Numbered from the stretch's first letter, positions 7,519 through 15,314 are shown. The stretch: 15,314 nucleotides of DNA from an uncultured Planctomycetaceae bacterium (GCA_903921605.1 CAIXQV010000380.1:1-15314); one strand, 5' to 3'. The notes: generated from the letters alone by a model not told the origin. Program-made: numbers and translations.

Positions 7519-9011
7519 AAGTCCCATGCCAGTCGAGTGCCAAAGCCTTGTGTCTCTCCTCCCCCGGGACCGGCCTGTGCATCACGGATCGTATAGATAT
7601 AGTTGTTCTGGATCTTCAGATTTGGGTTCAGGAACCAGTTCAGGCCGAGGGTGACGTCTTCCAGTTGACCGCCATCGAGTAACCCGTCAATCAGGTTGAC
7701 CTTGGAGTATCGAGCACCCACCTGCCATGCACCAAGGCTTCCACAATCGCCATAATTATTATGAGGAACAACTCGCCCGAAGACACCGGTTTTCTTCTCA
7801 TAGTCACGATGTTCGCCGGACAGGAAGTACAGGGCTTCTGCATACCATCCGTACATGGTGACATCGCCAAACGCAGTGTTTTGATCCTGACTGACGCAAT
7901 ACTCGGCTTCAAGAAGCAGCGAATCCAACTGCAGCGCGGATTCAAAGTTCAGCATATCTGTTTGTGTTGACGTGAAGCTGCCTGTGTCAGCCAGCACCGG
8001 ATTCAAAGAACCCGGACCATTTCGCAGCGACCCACGAGCGCGGTATCGTTGCGTTCCGTTATTCGGATCACGAATACTGCCCGACAGACCTACGTGAGCC
8101 AGATACCGGCCCTCTTCTTCATACCACGGCAAATATGTTGCACGGCTTGTCCACGCGTATTCCCCTTCACCCAACCCATAGCCAAAGACGTTCGTCGTAT
8201 TCTTGAAGAATCCTGTTGACCAGGTACCGTTCTCTTCATCCCAGTTATCAAAGAACAGGACGCCGGGAGTAAAGCCGTTATTGAACGGACCATAGAACAC
8301 ATCCTGGTTATGGGATCGCTCCATAAAGTTCAGATATCGGCTGCTGTGAAGGTGCTCCAAACCGATTGGCTCTTTCACGTTACCAACTCGCATGTTGCCA
8401 ACCAGAGGAATTTCTCGAAACGTCATCCAAAGGTCCGTTGGAGCCGGAACACCAATCACGTTTCGTTCAGATGGAATATTCCCTGGTGCCGGAGCTCCAG
8501 GGTCATCGCTAACGGTGTTCACAAAGTCAAATTCGGCACACCAGTCGATTGTCTCATACATCGTGCCATCTGCTCTTATTCGAGCACGGCGGAAATAAAG
8601 AGCATCCTGATCAGCGATCGCAGCGCCACCAGGACCAGTTCCGGCATAGAACGCGGGATCATTCTGGAGAAAGACGGAATCGAGCTGGACTCGACCTCCC
8701 ACATGGTATTTGAATTTCTTGTCTTTTGTAGACGCTTCAAAACCATTGTTCCACTTGGCAGAGAATGAATGTGGATCATCGGCCTTCTTGTCAGCTTTGC
8801 CATTCACTTCCTGGCCGAGTTGAGACACCTGGCCCACGATCTCTTCGTCAGACTTCTTCATCGCTTCCAGGTCGGAGCGAAGCTGGTCGTTCTCCTGTTC
8901 GATGGCATCCAGTCGCGACTTAAGATCTGCAAGATCATCAGCCATAACAGGGGCAACCCCGGCTGACAGGAGTGCTCCAAGAACAAACGTTCGCCACCGT
9001 AGTCTGGCCAT
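7515..9011 (-). CDS. Phosphate-selective porin O/P-like outer membrane protein
   Basis: The 498-residue protein starts at the ATG at 9011, because GAGGTG lies six bases upstream and MARLRWRTFVLGALLSAG then gives a proper signal peptide (cleavage after PVMA, residue 24). The frame is open for 17 further residues upstream but without such support. Residues 27-70 form a coiled coil (LKSRLDAIEQENDQLRSDLEAMKK), common in planctomycete porins and perhaps a periplasmic spacer. A beta-barrel follows, beginning FKYHVGGRVQLDSVF, then DALYFRRARIRADG, a typical OprP/OprO-family segment. It ends with strands NWFLNPNLKIQNNYIYTI and GFGTRLAWDF. The terminal Phe is the usual outer-membrane assembly signal. 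It should allow diffusion of anions or other small solutes; phosphate selectivity is a family label only. Confidence 0.87.
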   Translation of the reverse strand: MARLRWRTFVLGALLSAGVAPVMADDLADLKSRLDAIEQENDQLRSDLEAMKKSDEEIVGQVSQLGQEVNGKADKKADDPHSFSAKWNNGFEASTKDKKFKYHVGGRVQLDSVFLQNDPAFYAGTGPGGAAIADQDALYFRRARIRADGTMYETIDWCAEFDFVNTVSDDPGAPAPGNIPSERNVIGVPAPTDLWMTFREIPLVGNMRVGNVKEPIGLEHLHSSRYLNFMERSHNQDVFYGPFNNGFTPGVLFFDNWDEENGTWSTGFFKNTTNVFGYGLGEGEYAWTSRATYLPWYEEEGRYLAHVGLSGSIRDPNNGTQRYRARGSLRNGPGSLNPVLADTGSFTSTQTDMLNFESALQLDSLLLEAEYCVSQDQNTAFGDVTMYGWYAEALYFLSGEHRDYEKKTGVFGRVVPHNNYGDCGSLGAWQVGARYSKVNLIDGLLDGGQLEDVTLGLNWFLNPNLKIQNNYIYTIRDAQAGPGGGETQGFGTRLAWDF

Positions 9012-9432
9012 TCTATTCACCTCGGCAAATTGGTTTCCATTCCAATGCAGGGTTCGCCTCAACTCATGAGGCCGAGCAGGATGGTGGTCTATTATGGATA
9101 GTCCGATTTCTCCAAACCTACCGATTCACCCAGAACCACCCGCTCTTCGCATTCACCCCTGACTATGCATTTTCGTATCGGTTGATTAAGTTTGTTCAGG
9201 GTCCACTGCCGCTGGATTCTTAACAATCGGCGGGTGCCACCCCCTCGACAAAAACGTTCACTCCGGCAAATCAAGCCATACGCGGCAAGCGGATAATTAA
9301 CAATCCCCTACGACTCTCACACGCCGGCAATATTGCCTTAACAGATCAGCTTCTTTAACACACGAAGATATCACAACAGACACACTCGGAAGCACTTCGA
9401 CCTTCCTGAGGTTCAGGACCTTAACAAACGCC
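9012..9432. other. Divergent intergenic region
   Basis: About 420 bases lie between the divergent porin gene (-) and lipoprotein gene (+). The region carries the porin ribosome binding site (GAGGTG just right of 9017) and presumably promoters for both genes. No RNA gene, repeat or convincing promoter hexamers were found. Confidence 0.4.
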
Positions 9433-9900
9433 ATGAATCCCCTTCCGGCGTATCGTTCTGCAATTCCGAGAGCACCAATCCCGTGGACACCGGCCCTGTC
9501 GGGATTTTTCGTCGGGTGTTCGGATGGGCCTGAACTTGGAGTTGTCACCGGCAAAGTGATCCAACAGGGAAAGCCCATTCCGTTTGCCTATGTCGAGTTC
9601 CAGCCGATCGATCCCCCCAGAACGTACGGCGCGGCGTATACGCAGGCGGATGGGACGTACAATATTCGGTTCACGGAAGATAAAGACGGTGCTCTTGTCG
9701 GGAAGCACAAAGTCACAGTTCGCACTGCGGCTGTCGACGAGAATCAGGTTGAAGACAAGACCACGGGCTTGATGGTCACTCCGGAACTGCCGGAAGGCTA
9801 TCAGGCCAAGCTTTCACTGGAATACAATCGTGAAGTAAAGCCTGGTGCAAATGAAATTGTGTTTGACCTCGCGGAAGGGACACCAGCTTCCGGCGGTTAG
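9433..9900 (+). CDS. Carboxypeptidase-regulatory-like lipoprotein
   Basis: The 155-residue protein is one of the small planctomycete proteins with a transthyretin/carboxypeptidase-regulatory-like beta-sandwich. Strand motifs visible are GVVTGKVIQQGKPIPFAYVEFQP (residues 36-58), AYTQADGTYNIRF and GALVGKHKVTVRTA. They are followed by PELPEGYQAKLSLEYNREVKPGANEIVFDL, where NREVKPGANEIVFDL is the typical C-terminal signature of this family. FFVGC with Cys at residue 29 looks like a lipobox. The residues before it (MNPLPAYRSAIPRAPIPWTPALSG) are proline-rich and poorly hydrophobic, unlike a normal lipoprotein signal, so the true N-terminus or export route is uncertain. No frameshift that restores a better signal is visible. 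The function is unknown; the gene lies 55 bases before a sulfatase gene and may be co-transcribed. Confidence 0.8.
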   Translation: MNPLPAYRSAIPRAPIPWTPALSGFFVGCSDGPELGVVTGKVIQQGKPIPFAYVEFQPIDPPRTYGAAYTQADGTYNIRFTEDKDGALVGKHKVTVRTAAVDENQVEDKTTGLMVTPELPEGYQAKLSLEYNREVKPGANEIVFDLAEGTPASGG

Positions 9901-9955
9901 TTGATAGGGTCGTTGAGTTCAATAGTTTGATTTCCATTGAGGATTGTGTGTACGC

Positions 9956-11308
9956 ATGAAAAGTTTGACTGGTTTGGCATCTCTGCTGCTCGTGACAATC
10001 GCGAGTTGCAACATCATGATGGCTGCGGAGGCACGCCCGAACATTGTGATCATCGTGGCCGACGATCTCGGCTACGGAGACCTTGGCTATCTTGGTGGCA
10101 AAGACATTCCGACTCCCCATGTGGACCAGCTTGCCACCGAAGGTGTCCGTTTTACCTCAGGATATGTTTCCGGCCCCTATTGTAGTCCAACTCGAGCAGG
10201 CCTGCTGACGGGCAAGTATCAGCAGCGGTTCGGACACGAGTTCAATCCGGGACAGGGACCAAACGCGGCGGAGATTGGGCTCAGCCTGAAAGAAACGACG
10301 ATCGCGAATCGTCTGAAGTCAGCAGGTTACGCCACAGGACTCGTCGGCAAGTGGCATCTTGGAAACGCGGAGAAGTTCCGACCTCAACAACGAGGCTACG
10401 ATGAGTTCTTCGGCTTCCTCGGTGGTGCTCATCCCTACTTCACTGAAGAAGGACAAGCCCCAATCTATCGAGGCAACGAAGAAATTCAAGAACCAGAATA
10501 CCTGACGGACGCTTTCGCTCGCGAAGCCGTTTCATTCATTGATCGACACAAAGAGAAGCCATTCTTTCTGCAACTGACATTCAATGCCGTGCATACCCCA
10601 ATGCACTCCAAGCCGGAACATCAGCAGAAGTTTGCATCGATCGAAAATGAAACTCGCCGCAACTATGCTGGCATGCTGTTCTCGCTGGATGAGAGTGTCG
10701 GCAAGGTTGTTGAGGCCTTGAAGAAAGCCGGCGTTCGTGAGAATACTCTGATTGCCTTTATCAGTGACAATGGTGGACCTACGGTGAATGGTTCTTCCAA
10801 CGGAGCGTTTCGAGGACAAAAAGCAACGACGTGGGAAGGCGGGGTTCGCGTCCCCTTCTTTCTGAATTGGCCCGCGCAACTCAAATCAGCTGAATATCAT
10901 CAGCCGGTTATTCAACTGGACCTGCTGCCAACGATTCTGGCCAGCGTCGAATCTCCTGTCGCAGCGGAAGAAAAACTGGATGGCGTGAACCTGTTGCCGT
11001 ATGTCAAAGGCGAGGTCACCGGTGCACCGCACGAATCCCTATATTGGCGATTCGGTCAACAGACGGCGATTCGTCACGGCGACTGGAAGCTGGTTAAAGC
11101 CAATGGAATCGACAAGCCCGCCTTGTTCAACCTGAAGGATGATATCGGGGAACAAAACGACAAAGCTGCCAGCGAACCGGAAGTCTTTGCGAAGCTGCAG
11201 AAGACATGGGACGAATGGAATGCAACTCTTGTCGAACCTGCCTGGAAACCAGCCGCTCAGCAGGGCGGTAAGGGGAAGGGCAAAGGAAAAGCCAAGAAGC
11301 AGAACTAG
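9956..11308 (+). CDS. Formylglycine-dependent sulfatase (arylsulfatase family)
   Basis: The 450-residue type I sulfatase hydrolyses a sulfate ester, in planctomycetes typically of sulfated polysaccharides. RPNIVIIVADDLGYGDLG (residues 27-44) supplies the calcium-binding Asp pair. CSPTRAGLLTG (76-86) is the C-x-P-x-R motif whose Cys76 is converted to formylglycine by a sulfatase-maturing enzyme. GKWHLG (131-136) supplies the Lys and His of the active site, and SDNGGPT later supplies Asp/Asn metal ligands. All key residues are present. The N-terminal segment is a signal peptide; IASC (Cys18) could be a lipobox, or cleavage could follow MMAA. The ATG at 9956 is preferred over a TTG at 9944, which sits almost on top of the GAGG ribosome-binding sequence. 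The tail is Gly/Lys-rich (GGKGKGKGKAKKQN). The natural substrate cannot be told. Confidence 0.94.
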   Translation: MKSLTGLASLLLVTIASCNIMMAAEARPNIVIIVADDLGYGDLGYLGGKDIPTPHVDQLATEGVRFTSGYVSGPYCSPTRAGLLTGKYQQRFGHEFNPGQGPNAAEIGLSLKETTIANRLKSAGYATGLVGKWHLGNAEKFRPQQRGYDEFFGFLGGAHPYFTEEGQAPIYRGNEEIQEPEYLTDAFAREAVSFIDRHKEKPFFLQLTFNAVHTPMHSKPEHQQKFASIENETRRNYAGMLFSLDESVGKVVEALKKAGVRENTLIAFISDNGGPTVNGSSNGAFRGQKATTWEGGVRVPFFLNWPAQLKSAEYHQPVIQLDLLPTILASVESPVAAEEKLDGVNLLPYVKGEVTGAPHESLYWRFGQQTAIRHGDWKLVKANGIDKPALFNLKDDIGEQNDKAASEPEVFAKLQKTWDEWNATLVEPAWKPAAQQGGKGKGKGKAKKQN

Positions 11309-11321
11309 CCATTGAACTCGA

Positions 11322-11356
11322 CACATTCTGCCAGCATCAAATGCTGGCAGAATGTG
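11322..11356. terminator. Perfect 16-bp hairpin downstream of the sulfatase gene
   Basis: CACATTCTGCCAGCAT (11322-11337) and its exact complement (11341-11356) are separated by only CAA. The hairpin begins 13 bases after the sulfatase stop. No T tract follows on the + strand, so it is not a classical intrinsic terminator; transcript end protection or factor-assisted termination is likely. The rest of 11309-11602 shows no gene. Confidence 0.5.
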
Positions 11357-11602
11357 CTCTGCCATGATTCAGGATGAGAACAATGACATCAAAGTCAGTA
11401 TTGCCGGAAGATTTCTGCGATTCATCCTGTTCATCTGTTTCGTCGCAATGGGCCGGCCGGTTGGCCTCAGGCGAATCGAAATGGTATGCCGCCATGGTTG
11501 GTGGGAGCTTCGGCAACGCATGACTGAAGCAATAAAGTCCATTACAGTAATTAGCCCCAACGGCCAGCCGGTGAATCTGCTAAATCTGAAAACCCAATCC
11601 TC

Positions 11603-12946
11603 ATGAAGAAACTCTCCCTCTTTCGATTGTTTCAAATCGTGCTGTCCTCGTTGGCGATGATAAGCCACGCCTCAGCAACGGAGCCCCTTCCGGGAACTGC
11701 TGATCTTGTCGCAAATTGGCATCAATGGCGAGGGCCAGCCGGGAATGGGAAAGCACCCGATTCTGCTACTCCGCCGGTCAGTTGGGATGCAGCAAAGAAT
11801 GTGAAATGGGTTGCGGAAATTCCCGGCAAAGGATCAGCCACGCCCGTCGTTTGGGGCAATCAGATCTTTATCCTGTCGGCAGAAGAGACCGAGCGCAAGG
11901 CAGAAACACCGCCGACCAAACGTGCGGATTCCAAGACGGAACCTCCGGGTGTCTACTATCGTTTTCTGGTGACAAGTATTGACCGCACCAGTGGCAAAGT
12001 GCTGTGGCAAAAAGTGGCCACTGAGCAGGTGCCTCACGAAGGCCATCACCCAACTCATACGTATGCGGCCAGTTCGCCGACCACAGATGGCGAAAGGTTG
12101 TACGCTTCGTTCGGATCCAGAGGCTTGTTCGCGTATACGCTGCAGGGAGAACTCATCTGGCAGATCGATCTCGGTGACATGAACACTCGCTTCGGCTGGG
12201 GCGAAACCGTTACTCCGGCACTGGCGGAGGATGCGTTGATCGTGAACTGGGATCAGGAAGAAAATAGTTTCATTGTCGCATTGGATGCGAAAACCGGTGA
12301 AGAACGATGGCGAAAGTCACGCGAAGGAGAAGTTACCTCATGGAATACGCCACTGATTACGAAAGTCGGCGATAAGACATTGGCGATCGTCAACGGTACT
12401 GGCAAATCACGGGCTTACGACGTTGCGAATGGAGATGTACTGTGGGAATGCGGCGGGCAGACGATCAACGCAATTCCGTCCCCCGTGCGATTCGAAGATT
12501 TCGTGGTCTGCATGAGTGGCTACAAGGGTGCCGCTGCGTTTGCAATCCCACTAAACTCGAACGGTGACATCTCAGGTTCTAATGCATTCGCGTGGACTCA
12601 TCATGCCGACACGCCCTATGTTCCGTCGCCAACAGTCAGCGGAAATCGGCTCTACTTCACGGGCGGCAATAATGACATCCTCACGGTGCTGGATCTGAAA
12701 TCCGGAAAGCCACTGGTTGAGAAGCAGCGACTCGGTATTGGCAACACATATGCTTCCCCACTGGCCGCGAATGGCAAGGTTTATTTCATCGGTCGAGAAG
12801 GCACGTCAGTAGTCATCAGTGATGGTCCCGAAGCCACGGTGCTTTCGAAGAACGTGATCGCAGATACTTTCGATGCGTCACCGGTTGCGGTTGGAAAGCA
12901 ATTGCTGCTCCGGAGCTGGACAAAGCTCTACTCCATTCAGGAGTGA
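11603..12946 (+). CDS. Secreted PQQ-like beta-propeller protein
   Basis: The 447-residue protein has a Sec signal peptide (MKKLSLFRLFQIVLSSLAMISHASA, cleavage near residue 26). It then begins with WHQWRGPAGNGKAPDSATPPVSWDAAKNVKWVAEIPGKGSATPVV, the standard opening of planctomycete outer membrane protein assembly BamB-like/PQQ-repeat proteins. Blades carry repeats such as TSIDRTSGKVLWQKV, LFAYTLQGELIWQIDLG, IVALDAKTGEERWRKS, SRAYDVANGDVLWECGG and LTVLDLKSGKPLVEK, with the A-x-D-x-x-T-G-x-x-x-W pattern. These proteins rarely bind PQQ; most are periplasmic scaffolds of unknown partner, and no dehydrogenase catalytic set is seen. The length is typical. No strong ribosome binding site is present before the ATG. 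It is a separate unit from the sulfatase, 294 bases away. Confidence 0.88.
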   Translation: MKKLSLFRLFQIVLSSLAMISHASATEPLPGTADLVANWHQWRGPAGNGKAPDSATPPVSWDAAKNVKWVAEIPGKGSATPVVWGNQIFILSAEETERKAETPPTKRADSKTEPPGVYYRFLVTSIDRTSGKVLWQKVATEQVPHEGHHPTHTYAASSPTTDGERLYASFGSRGLFAYTLQGELIWQIDLGDMNTRFGWGETVTPALAEDALIVNWDQEENSFIVALDAKTGEERWRKSREGEVTSWNTPLITKVGDKTLAIVNGTGKSRAYDVANGDVLWECGGQTINAIPSPVRFEDFVVCMSGYKGAAAFAIPLNSNGDISGSNAFAWTHHADTPYVPSPTVSGNRLYFTGGNNDILTVLDLKSGKPLVEKQRLGIGNTYASPLAANGKVYFIGREGTSVVISDGPEATVLSKNVIADTFDASPVAVGKQLLLRSWTKLYSIQE

Positions 12947-13034
12947 ATGCTGTTGAAGTGCACCCTTATACGGTGTGGCAACACCCAGACGGGCCTGTGT
13001 ACTGCTCTTTTCACCTTACCGTTCAAAGGCAATC

Positions 13035-13232
13035 CCCGGGCACCATCGTGTTGAGATCGTGCCTTTCGGGCCTGAAACCGACGACAACGGCAAGCCCGTC
13101 GCAGGAACAGTCATTGTGACGATACCGGCCAGGTATTCCCGGTCGGGAAGCCTGACGGCGAACGTACAATCAGGGAGTAACAGCATGGACTTTGCTCTGG
13201 ATTCGAAAAGGGCTGTCCGCGTTCTGCCATAG
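13035..13232 (+). pseudogene. C-terminal remnant of a carboxypeptidase-regulatory-like protein
   Basis: The frame reads PGHHRVEIVPFGPETDDNG, then KPVAGTVIVTIPARYSRSG and SLTANVQSGSNSMDFALDSKR. This matches the C-terminal half of the family of the lipoprotein at 9433-9900 (G-K-H-x-V, P-x-x-Y, L-T-x-x-V-x-x-G-x-N-x-x-x-F-x-L). The signal peptide and first strands are missing; the upstream in-frame residues are not family-like and the nearest ATG at 12975 gives no signal sequence. It lies 88 bases after the PQQ-like gene. Most likely this is a gene truncated at its 5' end. Confidence 0.6.
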
Positions 13233-13330
13233 CGAAGCCATATCGAAGTTTCTCCTGTTCCGTATGGTCGAAGTCGTTCGTCGACCGATTCGAAGGGGCA
13301 AGTCTCCAAGCGGTCGGTCAAAGGGGCTTG

Positions 13331-13462
13331 TTCGACGAATTCTCGGGACAACACGGAATTCGGGGAATTGGGGCAGGCTTTGTGCCCGCATTGCTTGATC
13401 GTGTCCTCGGTCGTGATGTACAACAAGTGCACGACGAAGAGGCGCTGGTAATAGCGCGTTGA
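13331..13462 (+). pseudogene. Fragment of cysteine synthase (CysK-like)
   Basis: The frame starting at 13331 reads FDEFSGQHGIRGIGAGFVP, then ALLDRVLGRDVQQVHDEEALVIAR and TGA. This corresponds to the conserved G-x-H-x-I-x-G-I-G-A-G-F-x-P ... V-x-D-E-E-A stretch of O-acetylserine sulfhydrylases, PLP enzymes that make cysteine from O-acetylserine and sulfide. The usual continuation (R-L-A-x-x-E-G-x-x-x-G-x-S-S-G) is absent, and the N-terminal two thirds with the PLP lysine are not found upstream. The piece is about 44 codons, so it cannot be active. It is a decayed or rearranged copy in the space before the encapsulin gene. Confidence 0.6.
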
Positions 13463-13687
13463 TTGTCGCTGCTGAACGGAATCACCCTTTTGAATCGGTT
13501 GCAATTGCATTAACTCTCAGAGTTCCTGCGAAGTTGTAAGCGACTGAAAACACTGTCGTAGATTTGCTCCTTGTCAGTAGAGAGCGTTATCTGTTGACGG
13601 ATTCAATTCCGAGACAGGCTCCCAGGATTTTTGTGCAGGCGGTGAGGCGTCCACGCTATGAGCCGCAATGTGTCGTCCTTCGTGTGA

Positions 13688-13903
13688 TCCTTCAGATCGG
13701 TTTTCCGCCGCTCGAAGATCGCGTCCGTCCAGTTAGCGCCAATGATTGGCGTTTGCATTTTCTGCGACAACGATGCGGCCTCAGATCAACACGCCCTCTG
13801 GACGACTTTTGCGAATTTGCATTTTGACATCGAGCAGTTGGCTCGCGGTCGGAATGTGATTGACGGCCCTCTGAATGACGAAAGTCGTGTTGATGTCAGA
13901 TAA
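13688..13903 (+). pseudogene. Unidentified C-terminal gene fragment overlapping the encapsulin start
   Basis: An open stretch follows a stop at 13685-13687. From an ATG at 13742 it reads MIGVCIFCDNDAASDQHALW, then TTFANLHFDIEQLARGRNV and [14 protein letters not shown], with its stop at 13901-13903, inside the encapsulin gene. The composition is protein-like, and the pattern of a hydrophobic strand, D-x-D-like turn, LW helix and final DGPL recalls the C-terminal part of UbiD-type decarboxylases. The resemblance is loose and I would not rely on it. Neighbouring frames upstream are broken by stops within a few dozen codons. It could instead be a short leader coupled to the encapsulin gene. The stretch 13463-13687 shows nothing recognisable. 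Confidence 0.3.
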
Positions 13904-15314
13904 TCTCCTGCAACGGAGCGTAACCACCTCGGTCGCGCGCAATCTTGCGAACACCACCAAGACATCTCCCAAAATGATGTCGATCACACCGCGATGGCTA
14001 CTCAGCCTGCTGCCGTGGGTGCATGTCGAAGGTGGAACGTATCGCGTCAATCGCACCAAGGTGGAACTCAGCAAGGCCGAACGTATTGCTGTGGAATTAC
14101 TGAATGGTGATCCGACGTTGTCGCCGGATTCACTCCGCAGCGTTCCGCTTTTCTCCGGTCTGCCAACGGCCATCACCTCGCGAATGACAACTCGGTTTCG
14201 CACCGAGCAGGTTTCAATGGGGAATAAGCTGGTCGTCGAAGGCGAAGACGGCAACAAGTTCTTCATCATCGCTCAGGGACAAGTCGAAGTCCTCAGCAAA
14301 GGTGTGCATGGCAGTGATCTCCGCATCGCGCTGCTGACCGATGGAGAATTCTTTGGCGAAACTGATCTGGTCTCCGACAAACCGTCCGATGTTACTATTC
14401 GTACACTGACGCCTTGTATCTTCCTGTCATTGTCTCGCCGCGATCTTGATGCAGTGCTGCGAGAAATCCCGAACTTCAATGCAGACTTTGAACGAGCCAT
14501 CGCGGAGCATCTCGAGCTGAAGTCCGCGGTGAATCGTTACGGCGAACGTAATATCGATCTCGTGTCAGGCTTTGCCGAGAACGTCGAGATCCCGGAGACG
14601 TTTGTCGACTATTCACCGGAGCCGCGCGAGTACTCGCTGTCTTCCGTTCAAACCGTGGTTCGCGTTCATACACGTGTCTCGGATCTCTATAACGGTCCGT
14701 ACAATCAGCTCGAAGAGCAGATGCGCCTGACGATCGAAGGAATCAAAGAACGGCAGGAATGGGAGCTGATCAACAATAAGAAGTTCGGGCTGATTCATTC
14801 GGTCGATCCAGCAATGCGAATTAGTACTCGCTACGGCGCGCCGACGCCGGATGATCTGGATGAACTGCTGGCACTGGTCTGGAAGAAACCGGCTTTCTTC
14901 CTTGCTCACCCGAAAGCCATTGCGGCGTTTGAACGCGAATGCACGTGGCGAGGCGTCCCTCCGGTCACGATGAATCTGTTTGGAACTCCGGTAATGATGT
15001 GGCGTGGCGTTCCGATTGTGCCCTGCGACAAACTCGAGATGAAGAGCCGCTATCAATCCAATCAATGGTTTGGAACCACCAGCATTCTGTTGCTGCGAAT
15101 TGGTGAAGCCGATCAGGGAGTGGTCGGTCTGCATCAGCTGGGCATTCCCGGTGAGATTATGCCGAGCTTGTCTGCTCGCCTGATGGGCCTCGATAGCCTT
15201 GGAGTCGCTTCCTACCTGTTGACGACGTACTTCTCGGCAGCTGTCCTGACTGATGATGCGCTCGCTGTGCTGGAGAATGTCGAAGTCGGGTTCTATCACG
15301 ATTATGAAAACCGA
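13893..15314 (+). CDS. Family 2B encapsulin shell protein with cyclic-nucleotide-binding-like domain (3' end outside window)
   Basis: This frame stays open to the window edge, 474 codons. The N-terminal arm, residues 7-55 ([20 protein letters not shown], then [21 protein letters not shown]), is the hallmark of family 2 encapsulins. Residues about 82-212 form an inserted cNMP-binding-like domain ([30 protein letters not shown]), which defines family 2B. The HK97-type shell fold then resumes from about 215 ([46 protein letters not shown]) to [15 protein letters not shown]. Subunits should self-assemble into a cytosolic protein shell around a cargo enzyme; known family 2B cargos in other bacteria include terpene cyclases and polyprenyl diphosphate synthases. 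In the phosphate-binding cassette the usual P-R-[AS]-A is KPSDV (163-167), so the phosphate-binding Arg is missing. An in-frame ATG at 13875 is an alternative start; neither has a clear ribosome binding site. Only a few C-terminal residues are likely missing. Confidence 0.93.
   Translation, partial: MSDNLLQRSVTTSVARNLANTTKTSPKMMSITPRWLLSLLPWVHVEGGTYRVNRTKVELSKAERIAVELLNGDPTLSPDSLRSVPLFSGLPTAITSRMTTRFRTEQVSMGNKLVVEGEDGNKFFIIAQGQVEVLSKGVHGSDLRIALLTDGEFFGETDLVSDKPSDVTIRTLTPCIFLSLSRRDLDAVLREIPNFNADFERAIAEHLELKSAVNRYGERNIDLVSGFAENVEIPETFVDYSPEPREYSLSSVQTVVRVHTRVSDLYNGPYNQLEEQMRLTIEGIKERQEWELINNKKFGLIHSVDPAMRISTRYGAPTPDDLDELLALVWKKPAFFLAHPKAIAAFERECTWRGVPPVTMNLFGTPVMMWRGVPIVPCDKLEMKSRYQSNQWFGTTSILLLRIGEADQGVVGLHQLGIPGEIMPSLSARLMGLDSLGVASYLLTTYFSAAVLTDDALAVLENVEVGFYHDYENR

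Noticed and set aside
13016..13510. A 164-codon minus-strand frame over the remnant region
   Set aside because: It is antisense to two recognisable protein fragments and shows no family features of its own.
1..15314. CRISPR arrays, insertion sequences, integrase genes or attachment sites
   Set aside because: No regularly spaced repeats, transposase or integrase motifs, or direct repeats flanking the tRNA were seen on either strand.

Overview
The window looks like chromosomal DNA of a planctomycete (Planctomycetota, probably Planctomycetales). The basis is the gene mix, not any marker: two twin-arginine DUF1501 proteins, a formylglycine-type sulfatase, a secreted PQQ-like beta-propeller, a CXXCH-bearing squalene-cyclase-fold protein, a carboxypeptidase-regulatory-like lipoprotein and a coiled-coil porin. 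Most products are exported to the periplasm, outer membrane or cell surface.

Layout. 1-1473 (+): the last codons of an upstream gene, coupled by ATGA to a DUF1501 gene. 1713-2064 (+): a tRNA-Lys(UUU) gene interrupted in the anticodon loop by a 279-nt group I intron (IC3-like) whose P1-P9 helices can all be drawn, followed by an intrinsic terminator. 2117-3271 (-): secreted squalene-cyclase-fold protein with CXXCH. 3594-3830 (+): small lipoprotein with a strong terminator. 4047-5450 (-): second DUF1501 protein. 5789-7114 (-): secreted beta-helix protein. 7515-9011 (-): porin. 9433-9900, 9956-11308 and 11603-12946 (+): regulatory-like lipoprotein, sulfatase and PQQ-like propeller. 12947-13892: a stretch of broken genes, holding the C-terminal end of a second regulatory-like protein, a C-terminal piece of cysteine synthase, and an unidentified fragment. 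13893-15314 (+): a nearly complete family 2B encapsulin shell protein with an inserted cyclic-nucleotide-binding-like domain; it runs off the window edge.

The genes do not form one pathway. Most are typical planctomycete envelope and polymer-degradation functions in short units. The two notable items are the self-splicing-type intron in tRNA-Lys and the encapsulin nanocompartment gene. The cargo gene of the encapsulin is not in the window; if adjacent, it lies beyond the right edge. Gene remnants just upstream of the encapsulin, including a cysteine synthase tail, suggest that this end of the locus was rearranged.
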